Part shown: positions 36,101 to 46,600 of the stretch, in pieces | How positions within the stretch are numbered: position 1 is the first letter of the stretch | Layout of the letters: every line of letters begins with the position of its first letter | DNA from: Gaeumannomyces sp. JS-464 | Lineage: Eukaryota; Ascomycota; Sordariomycetes; Magnaporthales; Magnaporthaceae | Reading direction: 5' to 3' | Length of the DNA stretch: 64,000 nucleotides | Assembly (NCBI GenBank): GCA_002197995.1 | Contig: NGZR01000006.1 | Coordinates: 744,001-808,000, forward strand | Position numbers and translations under genes: made by a program | The notes under the pieces: model-generated | What the model saw: the letters and a program-made list of their open reading frames with translations, nothing else | What the model was told of the DNA's origin: nothing | Database searches by the model: none

Positions 36101-36743
36101 GGAAGCATGGCGTATCATGCCAAAGGCCTTCGATGGCTCCGGCCCAAGTCTCGACTGCTTCAAGAGGTCGTCATTGCATCTCAGCTTCACCGACTGGCAG
36201 ACGCCCGTCGTGCGGGTCCAGGACCAGGGCCAACGAGACGCCGAAATCAACGTCATCGAGGCTGTCGTCTCCGTGAGGGACTCTGGAGAGTGGGTCGCCG
36301 ACATTGACATTCTCCGAGCCCTCCGGAGCGAGGGAATTCTCCGTCATTCTGCCTTGGTTAATAGTACGGCTGGGATTGACGGCAGCATCAGGAATGCCGA
36401 TGAACAAAGCGAAAGCAGCGAGGAGGGCGAAAGCGGTGAACACATTGAGGAAAAAAGCAGCGTGGCGACGGAAATAACCTGTGGCCATGATGAGCAGCAG
36501 AGGCGGCGGGGCTGTGGGCGCCGGATCAACTCGATCGAAACGTGGGACCAGGTATTTGACTGTCCGGAGGGGATGGGTGTGATCCGGAGCTACGGAAACT
36601 GGCTGGCTCGGCTGGCGATTGTTTCGGTCCTCTTTCAGCATGGCACTGGCAACACCAAGACTCGGGAACTTTTGATATGCCCGGCCGATACGTGCTGGGC
36701 GTGCGCTGAGTCCTTGTGGCCGGAAGCTATTTTCCTCTATTAG
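33178..36743 (+). pseudogene. Very long unrecognised protein, broken by a stop codon and a frame shift
   Basis: When read through, the gene gives about 1,188 residues without introns. Two lesions break it. An in-frame TAG at 33,481-33,483 lies in a position where one C-to-T change would make CAG into TAG. There is also a one-base shift in the G run at 35,640-35,646, after which the coding pattern continues in the next frame to the stop at 36,741. The N-terminus starts MSLPLSLGIFGTKSGAP. I believe this is a lineage-specific family of long filamentous-fungal proteins of unknown function, recalled from its N-terminal and C-terminal style (near the end: LLICPADTCWAC), but I cannot name a domain. 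A charged linker at about 34,850-35,350 separates the two globular-looking halves. The shift may be a sequencing fault; the TAG may be real. Confidence 0.62.
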
Positions 36744-37029
36744 AATCAGGTTCGAGGATAGCACGGCTATGAAGACAGCACTACATCCTAGTCATTAGGC
36801 GTTTCCGTGTTTGCGGTTGGAATGGAAACTGAAAGCTAGGCGAACAAAGGACCAGCAACATGCCGCCTCTAGGATAGAGGCATCCGAGCGATCCTAGGCG
36901 ACTCCTGGGACTAGCACAACCAGCAAGGTGCCTGGCACACTAGTAGGCAACCACAACGCCACTCAAAAGACAAAGGAAAGGGACCAGTTCAGTAGTATTT
37001 GACTTTTATGACAGCACGGGAAGCGCTTG

Positions 37030-38309
37030 CTAGGATTTGAGGAACTTCTTGACAGATTCGCCCCAGATATGGCCATGCTTGTACTCTACCATCCAGGCGC
37101 GTTGCCGTCTCCGAGACCGTCGATGGCCTGGACCAGGCTGTCGGACAGACCGGCGCTCTTGATCTCGGATAGAGCGTAGAAGCGGGTTTCGAGGGCGAAG
37201 ACGATCGCTTTGGACTGCGGGAGGCGCCGCAGGGTCTGCCTCTCGCTGCGGACATACAGCTGAAGATGGTTCACCGTGGCAGGGGCGAGATGGTTAGTGA
37301 TGAAGAGGCCCAAGTGTAGACACGGAATTGGATAGATATTGTGGGGAATATCGTGAAAGTCTGGGCTTGACTACCTTGGAGGCGTCGACGTTGCTGGGGT
37401 CGCTGTCCTGGGCGAACGGTGTATGTCCCTCGGGCACGAACATCTGGTTGTTGTCCGTGATCGTCCACTGTAGGAATCTAGGATGTCAACACGTTGGACT
37501 CGAGGGGAAGGCTTCTCAGATCGTGCCCTACGTTTGAGCGCTTCACAATTCTTCCCACCTGCAACCCGGCAAACCAGCGATCCACCCGCTTCGACAAGTT
37601 CTCTTGGTATCCTGGCACGGGGTCATGAATGTCGCCCATACCCATGTTGAGGCGGCGGAGCGTGTGCGGGCCATTGGCGAAGCAGTTGACAAAGGCTCCG
37701 AGATGGTAGCTGCCGCCGCCGTCATCTCCCTCCTCTCGCCGCTCCGGCGGAAGCATGAAGAGGAGATCCTCGTCCACGAGGGATCCCAGCACCGCCAGAG
37801 CCTCCGTGGGCGACTCCGGGGCTCCACGGGGTAGGTCTCGCCGTCCACCTTGTTTAGCAGCATGGCTGGTGGCTGTCCCGTCGTTGCGCGGCTCTCGCCG
37901 CTGGACCCCTCGCGCTGCCTGGCTGCTGCGAGGGGCACAGCTCGAACGTGGTGGGGAAGCGGCCCGGCAGGTAACGCCCGGCGAACCAGCGGTACATCTC
38001 CTTTACGGCCGGCTCGGCGAGATCGGTCGCGCCTAGGACCAGATCCGGGTGCTCCTTGATCACTCGCTTCCTCTCAGAGATGCTAGCGAGGTAGGTTTGG
38101 TCAATCTCGATGAGGTCGGATGTCTTGATTACCTCCATCCCTGAATAGGGGGCATCGGGCTGTGGTCAGTCACGGAACTTAAGCAACTAGAGCACGTTGA
38201 TGCACTAGAGGGGTAAACAAATGGCGGGAAGGGTAGTGCAGGCTTCAGCAGTACCCAACTTGATTTTGTAGGGCGCTTCATATGGATGCAGGATCGTTGG
38301 AATGGCATC
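37030..38309 (-). CDS. Heme-dependent oxidative N-demethylase family protein (HODM/DUF3445), N-terminus unresolved
   Basis: Exons on the minus strand are 38,309-38,255, 38,140-37,532, 37,467-37,375 and 37,259-37,030, with introns of 114, 64 and 115 nt that keep phase. Family blocks are DLIEIDQTYL, YLPGRFPTTFEL, a VDGETYPVEP turn, DPVPGYQENLSKRVDRWF, WTITDNNQMFVPEG and the signature RSERQTLRRLP. This family (PF11927) binds heme; the studied bacterial member oxidatively demethylates dimethylamine. The fungal substrate is not established. Three single-base shifts (near 37,940, 37,808 and 37,092) must be repaired to read it, all one base short. At least one more 5' exon is expected upstream of an AG at 38,310-38,311, but I could not fix it. 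Confidence 0.72.
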
Positions 38310-39356
38310 CTACCATCAGAAATCATTGAGCGCCTCGATGTCGCCGTACGCCGCTGTCGCCTCCGAATCCGTATCCGACATTGGGCCTTGATTGTTCTTC
38401 TGTTGCTTCTCGTGTCAGTGGATCATGACCGCGTGGGAAGGCAACCTAACAAAGAGCCAGCCGCATACCGCCCCCAGGTGAGACAACATCCTGTCGGTAC
38501 TCGGCCGCCTCCTGGGGCTGGGCCAGTTGGCCTGGCGGCACGATTTCACTGGCTGGTGATTGGTGTCGTTGTGTATGCAGTGTTCCAGCAGCTTTGTCTG
38601 TTCTTTCTGATGGTCAAGGACTCGAGAAGTGCCAGACCGAAGACGCTAGGCTTGGGGGTCCTACTGAACGAGAGTGGAGTGGAAGCAGGGGGAGGGCGAA
38701 CCGTCGCTATTTATGGTGGGGGAACTTTGAATGTAGCCAACTGCCTGACTGTAGGAACCTACGTGACTGCAGTCGCCTCCCTGCCCTGGAGTGAATGCGA
38801 AAGAGCCTGGGGCGCGACCATCTGCCTCACTCGCTCTCATCGGTCCCGACGAGCCTCATCACCCCTCTGTTCCCTCACATATCCATTGCGGGTCTTTTCA
38901 CATGTGTAGCCCAAATATAATGGAATGGGAACCACGCTTGTATCCAATAGCTTAACTTGGGGCATTTGGCCCGAAGAGCCTAACATGTATTCCCAAAAAG
39001 ACATTTGTCGTGTGGTAAATATAACTGAAAACTCACCATACAGGCAGTATTGCTAGTGAATGTTGGTAACGTTCAACATGTGGGCAGTATGGAATGGCAA
39101 ACATTGAATATGGAGCTAGCGTTGAATGGGAAACCATGGACCTCTGGCTACCTAAACAAATACCTTACAAAATCCTGACCATCTTCCCCAGGTTGCTCTC
39201 GGGGTTGTGCCTCGCCTTGTCCTTCCACCCGCTTACCTGCAGGGCCTACCTGCCTCACTACCTGGAGTCTATCTAACCTTCCTTCCTGGCCTGGGCTGCC
39301 CTGTGCGACCCGTATCCTCCCACGGCTTACCCCTTTTGCCCTATTCGACGCCCTCT
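38310..39356. other. intergenic region with an unsupported open frame
   Basis: A 207-codon plus-strand frame (38,286-38,909) has one Leu/Val-rich stretch but no other sign of a gene, and its start overlaps the HODM gene. The missing 5' exon of HODM and the promoter of the plus-strand gene at 39,357 should lie here. Confidence 0.4.
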
Positions 39357-40776
39357 ATGACCACTACTTTCGACTACAGCACGATCGCGGCGGCCGTGTT
39401 TGACAATGGCGTCCCCTTAGCTATGGAAGGCTACACCGCCACTTCCCCAGCCGCAGTCCATCTCCTAAAGACGAGGCTCGCTGTCGTGGATGTACGGGGA
39501 ATCCACCAGACATTTGGGGAGCTCGGGCTGTGGAACGGGGATGGGGAACGAACTCGGCGACCGCTTCCGTGATAGAGCTTGGATATGTTGTTGCCAGTGC
39601 CCTTAGGTCGCTTGAGCCAGACAGTTGCCAAGTCAGTATTGATGACATTATCTCCAACATCGTGGCCGAGCGAGCGACGGCAGCCAACACTGGCTACGGG
39701 GGTGCCAGGGACCCTTCAGCTCTAGCCCCTGAGCTTCAAGACTCGCTGCGGCAGGCGGTTTTTGCGTTTCTCGGAGTCTTCACTGGCCTCTTCACCGCCA
39801 TCCTCGAGACCAGCGCATCGCTCCTCAAGGTTGAACAATGCGCCAGGGGCCACACGTCTCCCGCGCCCGGGAAGGTCACACAGGCCGAGAGACCCATCCA
39901 CGCGATGCACAAGCACCTAGGCCTGGCCCTGCCGGCCCGCGCCGCCGCGACTCGCGGCACCGCCCCAGCCATGATCAATGCCGCAACGCTGAACATGGCG
40001 TTCCTTTCGCTCGACATCGCGGGCGCCGCGTCGCAATCCAGTGGACGGATGACCTGCGCTGCCACCTCCAGTTCAACGAGGGCAGACGCGTGCTGCTGCT
40101 GTTCCGGCACCCGTCCCTTTGCGCGCTCCACAGCCTGCTTGGTGGGTAGGGGTCGCTGTTCGACATGTAAGAGCAAAACAAGCGGGGCGAAGAGACAGAT
40201 CCCCTCCCCCCGACCACCTTTGAAGTAATTAACAGCCGCCATACTCGCACCAGGATCACGGAAGGGCGGGGCGTATCAACAAGCGACCACGCTGCCCGCA
40301 ATGCGTCCTTCCACCTCGGGGTGTTGCTGCCCTACCGGCTGCTCTTCGGCCAGACGCGCGCGTCCCGACGGCTCTTCAACACGCGCGAGGCCGGGCGGGT
40401 GGGCGCCGACCTGCTCCTCCTCCGGCTCTGCGGCGAGAAGTCGCCGATCGAGCTGCTTCTGGGCCCCGGCGTAGACGGCGACGCGACCGCGGCCGCGGCC
40501 GACATCAAGGATAGGGCCGTCTACGACCTGAGCCACTTTCTGACGCTGGGACAGAAACTGGTGCAGCTCGACTCATATGTTCGCAGATACCTGGTCACAA
40601 AGGTCCGCGACCAGCCGAGGGACCGGGCGCACGGTGACGGGTCGCTGATCTTCTGGTTACTGGCGGTGTTTGGGATCATCTCGACGGTGCTAAGCATCGT
40701 CCATCTCGCACTCGAGGCGGCCCGGCTCCAGGCGCAGCTGATCTCGGGTAGCAGAAGGGAGAATGGCAAAGTGTAG
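39357..40776 (+). CDS. Unknown protein with C-terminal membrane anchor
   Basis: Exons are 39,357-40,145 and 40,254-40,776 (108-nt intron, donor GTAGGG, acceptor CACCAG). Read with two one-base repairs (near 39,540 in a G run, and near 40,027) they give about 437 residues. With both repairs the intron phase and the stop agree exactly, which supports the model. Features: a helical N-terminal half with an acidic IDDIISNIVAERATAAN stretch, a hydrophobic Phe/Leu-rich segment (FAFLGVFTGLFTAILET), a charged middle, and near the C-terminus one clear membrane helix (LIFWLLAVFGIISTVLSIV) followed by a short basic tail. No family was recognised. Confidence 0.55.
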
Positions 40777-41267
40777 TTGTGGTTTTGCTCTGTCGGAGCA
40801 CCAAAATAACTCCAGTGCCGCCGGTTCGCGGCCATTTTCTGCTGCCGGGCGAGTACCAACCTCTAGCCACGCCGATAGAACAGCTAGAAACACGTCCCAA
40901 AATACGCTTAATATACTCTAAATACATGCGGAGACGAGCCAAATTTGCATGCCCTTACTAAGAGCCCCTGAAGTAAATTTTTCAGCCGATCGTCATGTCC
41001 TCTGTTTGTCTCTACAATGGCAAAGGAAAATAGAAAAATTAACTGGCAACGTGGGCTAGAGGAGGTTTCCCTTGATAAAAGGAGGAAGAATTACTCCTCC
41101 TGAGACGGCCCCGGCTCGTACACAAAGAATGGAATCGTCGATCTTTGCCGCACACCCACGTTGCGCGAGTGGGCGGACAGGAGATATTATTAAGAAGGTT
41201 ACGAGCACGGGCTCAAACGTTTGACCTCCTAGACAAATGTACTTGATGTTCGCCAATCCACCACTCT
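40777..41267. other. intergenic region between convergent genes
   Basis: This holds the 3' flanks of the membrane-anchored unknown and the ABM-like gene. The minus frame of the ABM-like gene stays open to 41,056, but only because a frame shift hides the true stop at 41,268-41,270. Confidence 0.5.
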
Positions 41268-42011
41268 CTAGACCAGAGAGTCCTTGTAAGAGTAGTGCGC
41301 CATCTCCAGGCCGGAGTCGTTCGTGCTCGGTCAGGAAGTGGATGTTGTCAAGGAAAGGAGCCGTGGATTTGCAGTCATAGTGAGCCGCGACGCTTTTCCA
41401 GCCGATGAGCGAGGTGAAGCGACGCGTCGGCACGCTGTCGTGCTCGAATTCGTGCTCGCCCCAGCCCGCGACGAGCCCGCCGTCGGCCTCGTGTGCCTCG
41501 GTGCTGATGGCTCGCTGAAAATTGGAGAAGCCATCCAAGACCTCCTCCTTCTTCTCGTCGATCTTGCTGACGGAGTGGAACCAGGAAACAAGCTCGACGA
41601 CATGTGCTGAGAGGGTGGCGGCAACGTACTCGGTGATGGGTCCAGCCACCGCGTTCTTGAGCTCGGCCTGAACTGCGGCCGCCTCTGGAGACACGATCCA
41701 GGCTTTGAGCGCCTCGTAGGTGTTCCAGACTAATCATCGGGGCAGGGAAAAGAGCAAAGCAGAGCGCCGTGAGTATCCCCTCTGGACTGACACTCTATCC
41801 TGCGAATGGAACAAAGACAAGCGCGCTTACCTGAGATCACACTGGCGATCTTCTCATCTTCGTGTTGCGCGGCCACCTGCAACCTGACGGCCCCCTCGAC
41901 CGCTCTGACCTTGTTGGCGAAGCTGGCCAGGCTGGCGACCTTGGCAGTGGCGGGCTCCGCAAAAGGAACCTGGAGGACTTGTACGGCAAACATAGATGCC
42001 GGTGGGGACAT
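41268..42011 (-). CDS. ABM-like dimeric alpha/beta-barrel protein
   Basis: Exons are 42,011-41,831 and 41,729-41,268, with a 101-nt intron (GTAAGC donor, ATTAG acceptor) that gives VWNTYEALKAWI across the join. About 214 residues. Two half-barrels are visible. The first (MFAVQVLQVPF...LQVAAQHEDE..ASVI.VW.TYEALKAW) resembles antibiotic-biosynthesis-monooxygenase folds. The second has the block FTSLIGWKSVAAHYDC and ends, in a frame shifted by one base near 41,322, with GLEMAHYSYKDSLV, the terminal beta strand usual in these proteins. The net shift is one extra base. Family members are small cofactor-free oxygenases, decarboxylases or orphan proteins; the activity is not deducible here. Confidence 0.62.
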
Positions 42012-43638
42012 GATATCTTGGAGTCAGGTTATGGACGACAGAAACGGTCGGAGCTGCTCAGTCGATGCGCCTCTGCTTGCCTGCTTGAGGAAATCAAGAG
42101 GCAGAGGAGCACCTGCCCTTTTAAACAGCAACGGGCAACGCAATACAATACAATACAATACACGGGCGGGAAGACCCGCATCCACGGAAGACCGGGCATG
42201 CAAGCAATGGCTGTGCTATCTCAGCAACAGTTTCGGCCCCATCATTCAATCTAACTCTAGCTAGAAAGCTCCCATGAAATGCCGTGGCGCTAGCAGGCGA
42301 GGGTTTCCAGCGAATTGTGATGTCCAAAGCCGCCAATAAAGCAGCAACATCCATCCCGATGCCTAGCCTGTGCTTATATGGAATAGCGGAAGGACAGCCA
42401 ATAATCTCTGTCACTCCTGTGCTGCCCTTCGGAGGGCAACTCATCGTGTGTTTTTTTCCCCCCTGATCCAAGGAGCTGCTACACGCTCGCCCTCGAGCGC
42501 TTTTCAGTCTCTTGCAACTCATTCTAGCCACACGAGGTGTGGAATGTGTTGTGCATGTGTCCGTCACTCTCGCTTTCACATATCCCCTTATCGTATCTGA
42601 CTGGCTAGCTGATGAGTGCACAGCAGAAAGCGCCATCGGTTTGAAGGTGCGAGCTGCATATTTCAGAGGGCCGCCTCTGAACAGGCCAATGATTTGGTTC
42701 AGAAGGATTCGAGTATTTGGGTTAGTCGAAGGGATAGTCTGGCTAGGACTTCGGCATTAGCACACGCCTCTATGAACAAGAGATGGCTTGGGATGGTCGG
42801 CACAGTGGATTTAAACATATCAATTACACCACCGCTAGTCCCGTGCCTGGATCGGATCTCGCAGAAAAAGAACCACCGAAAGAGCGGGTAGACATCTGCG
42901 ATGCTCGTTGTCCGGACGGTGACCTTCTGGCGTGGCCAGGCAGGCCCCATGCAAGTCTCGACGGGCAGATCTAAAAGACGCGTCTCCCGCGCTGGTCTTC
43001 TTCAAGAAATCCACAATGCGAACCTCATTCACCCCGAGCGGTCTCGCGCCGTTTTCTTCTTCCCAAGACTAGACTCAAGGACAGCCGGGACAGTACCGAA
43101 TCCGGGTGATATTGTCTCCTAGCTTTCACGACAACTAAACTTTTCTCCTAGACTAGGTACCGAGCCATTCACGGTAGCCCCCGCCGGCGGCCGGAGGAGG
43201 ATCACCCCAGCTAACCCGCCTAAGAACGCAGTAAAAGTACACAGGGAGCAAAAGGCCAGAGCATCAGCACCTATCAGAACCCTTTTTTTGGGCTCAGTCG
43301 GCTCCGAGGTAGGCGCGCCCGCACAGCCGGAGCCTTCATCGGCGCTCCCCAGATAATAGGACAAAAAACTCCTAAACATGCAAGACCTCCTGATCCTCCT
43401 AGTGGCCGATATCGTCCAGGCCACAGAAACAAAAAAAGAGATGCGAGATCAAGTGCATCAAAATGCCGCCGGCTCATGCGAAAGGTCTCTATATTAACAA
43501 TTAAAAACGAACCAACGAAATATTAAAGAAGAGCAACACCCTAGTGGAAGCCTTGGTGTAGGTGGAAGCATAAAAGATAAGGCAATGCGAAGTGCGGAAC
43601 GAGACATGACATCTTGGCGGTCAGGCAGACGACTACCA
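42012..43638. other. intergenic region with pentanucleotide repeat
   Basis: No gene is supported. It holds four tandem CAATA units at 42,141-42,160. A minus-strand frame at 43,119-43,424 has one hydrophobic stretch (LIGADALAFCSLCTFTAFLG) but no start context, intron or family match, so I leave it out. Confidence 0.45.
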
Positions 43639-46600
43639 CTAGCGTCTACCTCTTTGGAGGAAAGGGTCAGCGGGGCCCTTCTTTTTGGGCGGTCGAGGTG
43701 GGCGAGGAGCCTAGAAGACGTTGGGTGGTTAGTCTCCGAGGCAAGAATCGTAGTTTCTGCAGATCAGCGTTCAACTTACAGCCGGGCGGTCGGGAGGAAC
43801 TATGCCAAGTGCCTGCATCGCCGAGGGGTCAGTCGGGCGCTCTGGAGGCCTGCTCGGCATAGCCTTCGGTCCAGGCGGCGGCTTGATGTTATGCCGCCGT
43901 GCTGGGGCTGATGATGGGGTTTGTCGCGCTCTGAGGGTTCGTTGAAGCTTAGTAATTTGGAAATTCATCAAGAGAAACATGGAGACGTCGAGTGACTAGT
44001 CTCGGTCATTGGTTGACATACCCGTTTGGCTGTCGAGGACATGTCGCCGCCGTCCTCTTGCGCAGGACGCTTCCTCGAAGTGATGTTATTGTCGGCAGCA
44101 GGCCCTCTAGGCGCCGACGACTGAATGACCGGACTGGAGGTCATCGTCCGCGCGTTCCGGCCTTGTGAAGACTGGATCGGTGGCGCCGAGCTGAGCGAAC
44201 GCGGAGGGGGTCCAGTCATCCCAGTAGGCCCCTGACCTTGGATCTGATGGGCTCCGTTAGCAGGCATCGGCTGAGCAGCGCGAGCGCGGACGTCGTTGAT
44301 GTCCACCATCTCTATGTCGCTCCTCTCCGACTCTCGGCGCTGCATTGTTGGTGGCCCATTGAAAGACCGGCATCTGCATCGGCGGGGCGGCCCCATCGGC
44401 AGCTGCCGCACCGTCGCTGCGACGCAGCTGCGCCATGATGCTGCCCGACGTGTAGCGGTCTCGCGCCTTGGCGTCCTCGATCAGCTTGGCCCAGAACGGA
44501 CCCTGCTTCAGCGCGCGGGAGTCACCCAGGACCCAGAGCGACGACCGCGCTCGCGTGAGACCGACGTTCATACGCCTGATGTCCGTCATGAAACCGATAC
44601 CTCCCGTCGGGCTGGCACGCACGCACGAGAAGATGATGATCTCGCACTCTCGACCCTGGAACGCGTCCGTGGTGTTGAACTCGATCTGCTCCAGCACCGC
44701 CTCGCCGTACCGGTCCAAGAACCGCTGGCGTAGGGCTTGGAGCTGCGCCTTATAGGGGTGATGATTCCTATCTTGCCTTTCAAGTCGCCGCAGCGGGAAG
44801 AGAAGTCAGTGGAGAAGCTTGAAGATCTGCAGCGCCACGTTGATCTCGTTGGTGTTGACCAGCGACTGGCCACGGTTGCCACGCTCCTGGATACCTTCGA
44901 CGTCGAAGAAGCGGTATGGGCCCAGTAGCGGGTTTTCGTGCCACGGCTGTTGCCGGAGCTTGGCCATGTCGTCGCCGTCGGCCAGCCGCCCTCGTAGAAC
45001 TCCTTGCTCGGGAACAGACTGATCTCCGGGTGCATTCGGTACTGGCAGTCGAGCAGGTGCACCTTGGTCGGGTGGTTCTGCTGCATGCGCACAAACAGGC
45101 TCTGGTCGTAACCGTAGCGCGCTGCCGACTGCGACAGCACCGTAGGCGGCAGCTGCTTGGGATCACCGACGAGCACGCACTTGGAGGCGCCGTACTTGAG
45201 CGGGATGAGCGCGCTCAGCTCTACGCACTGCGCCGCCTCGTCGATGATGACCGTCTCGAACTCAACCTGCAGCGTCTTGAACATGTCGTGTCCAGAACCA
45301 CTCAGCGTCGCGCACAGCACGTGGGCATCAGCCAAGATGCTCTGTTGAATGCCTCTTCGCTTCACCTCGGCCTCGCGCGCATAAGTGTTGCCGCTCGACT
45401 TCTCCCGATCGATCATGGACCCAAGCTGCATCTGCCGTCTCTTGAGAAGGTCAAACTCGCGCTGCAGGCTGTTGAGCCGCCCGATGTCGTTCGACTCGCG
45501 GGCCGACTCCAGAGCCGCCCTGAGGGGCATCATCTTCGCTTTGATCTCGCCTGCCTCCTGGTGCATCTTCTCGCGATCGCTAGGCTGGCCCGCGTTCAGG
45601 TTGGTGAGCGCGTCCATCTTTTCCTTGACCAGCTCGTCGAGCGTGACATCTTTGACCGCCTGGTTCACCGCGTCGCTACGACCCAGACGCAACACGTTGA
45701 TCTTGTGCATCTGCCCGTTCGTGTCCTTGATTCCTGCCTTCAGACGCAGCACCAATTCGTCCACGGCCGCGTTACTGGGCGCACACACCAGCAGCTTCCT
45801 AGCCATCGGTGCCTCTCCGTTGTTGCCATTAGGACCAGGCCTGACAGGAACAGGGGCGGGCTTGTTGATCTTGATGTTTCCCGTGAGCAACGCGCCCACC
45901 ATGGCGATAATTGTCTTGGTTTTGCCCGTTCCAGGCGGACCCTGAACCAGCGTGAAGCCGTCGTTCTCCTTGGCGTTGATGATGGCAGACGCCTGTCCCC
46001 TGTTCAGCTGGTAGTTGTCCTGGAAGCTCTGAATGCGCTCGTCTGAGAAGTTAAGCACAGGCGAAGGCTCCGCCTCGAGGACTTCAGTCATCAGGTCATA
46101 GTACTGCAAGCTTTCCAGCGCGGCATATTCACGCTCAACTGTCGTCATGTTCGTTATCCGCAGTCCCCGGAGGTCAGCACCGGGCATCAGTGCCTGCAGG
46201 AAACGACCGTTGCCCTTGGACGTAAGTCGGCAGGTGACCTCGATGACGCTCTTCTTCATCATGGTCTTGAACACTCGTGCCAGGCAGTGGGGCGCGTCCC
46301 TGTCGCTCAGGGGGTCGCTCGCAGACGAGAGAAGGATAATGTCCATCAGACAATCGTTCTCTGTCCTTGTCTTTGAGGTTGGGCATAGGGATGGAGGTCG
46401 TCACCTCCATGAACTTGTCGACAGACACTCGGTTGATGATTTTGATATCGAACGGCTTCGATGTCGACTCATCCTTGGACGTGACAAACGATCGCCACGC
46501 CTCGTTCACCAGCAGCGGAAAGAAGGTGTCTCTGTAGTCGACCGGGCTCATGTACGACTTGGCGACCTCCTTGCACGAGTACCCGTTAGGAGGATCGTTA

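Noticed and set aside
38286..38909. 207-codon plus-strand frame with a hydrophobic stretch
   Set aside because: Overlaps the 5' exon of the HODM gene, and lacks introns, domain or consistent composition.
43119..43424. 101-codon minus-strand frame with one membrane-like segment
   Set aside because: No supporting intron, no family match, poor start context; chance cannot be excluded.
44916..46046. 376-codon plus-strand frame
   Set aside because: It is the antisense of the SEN1 helicase domain; its content mirrors the helicase codons and has no pattern of its own.
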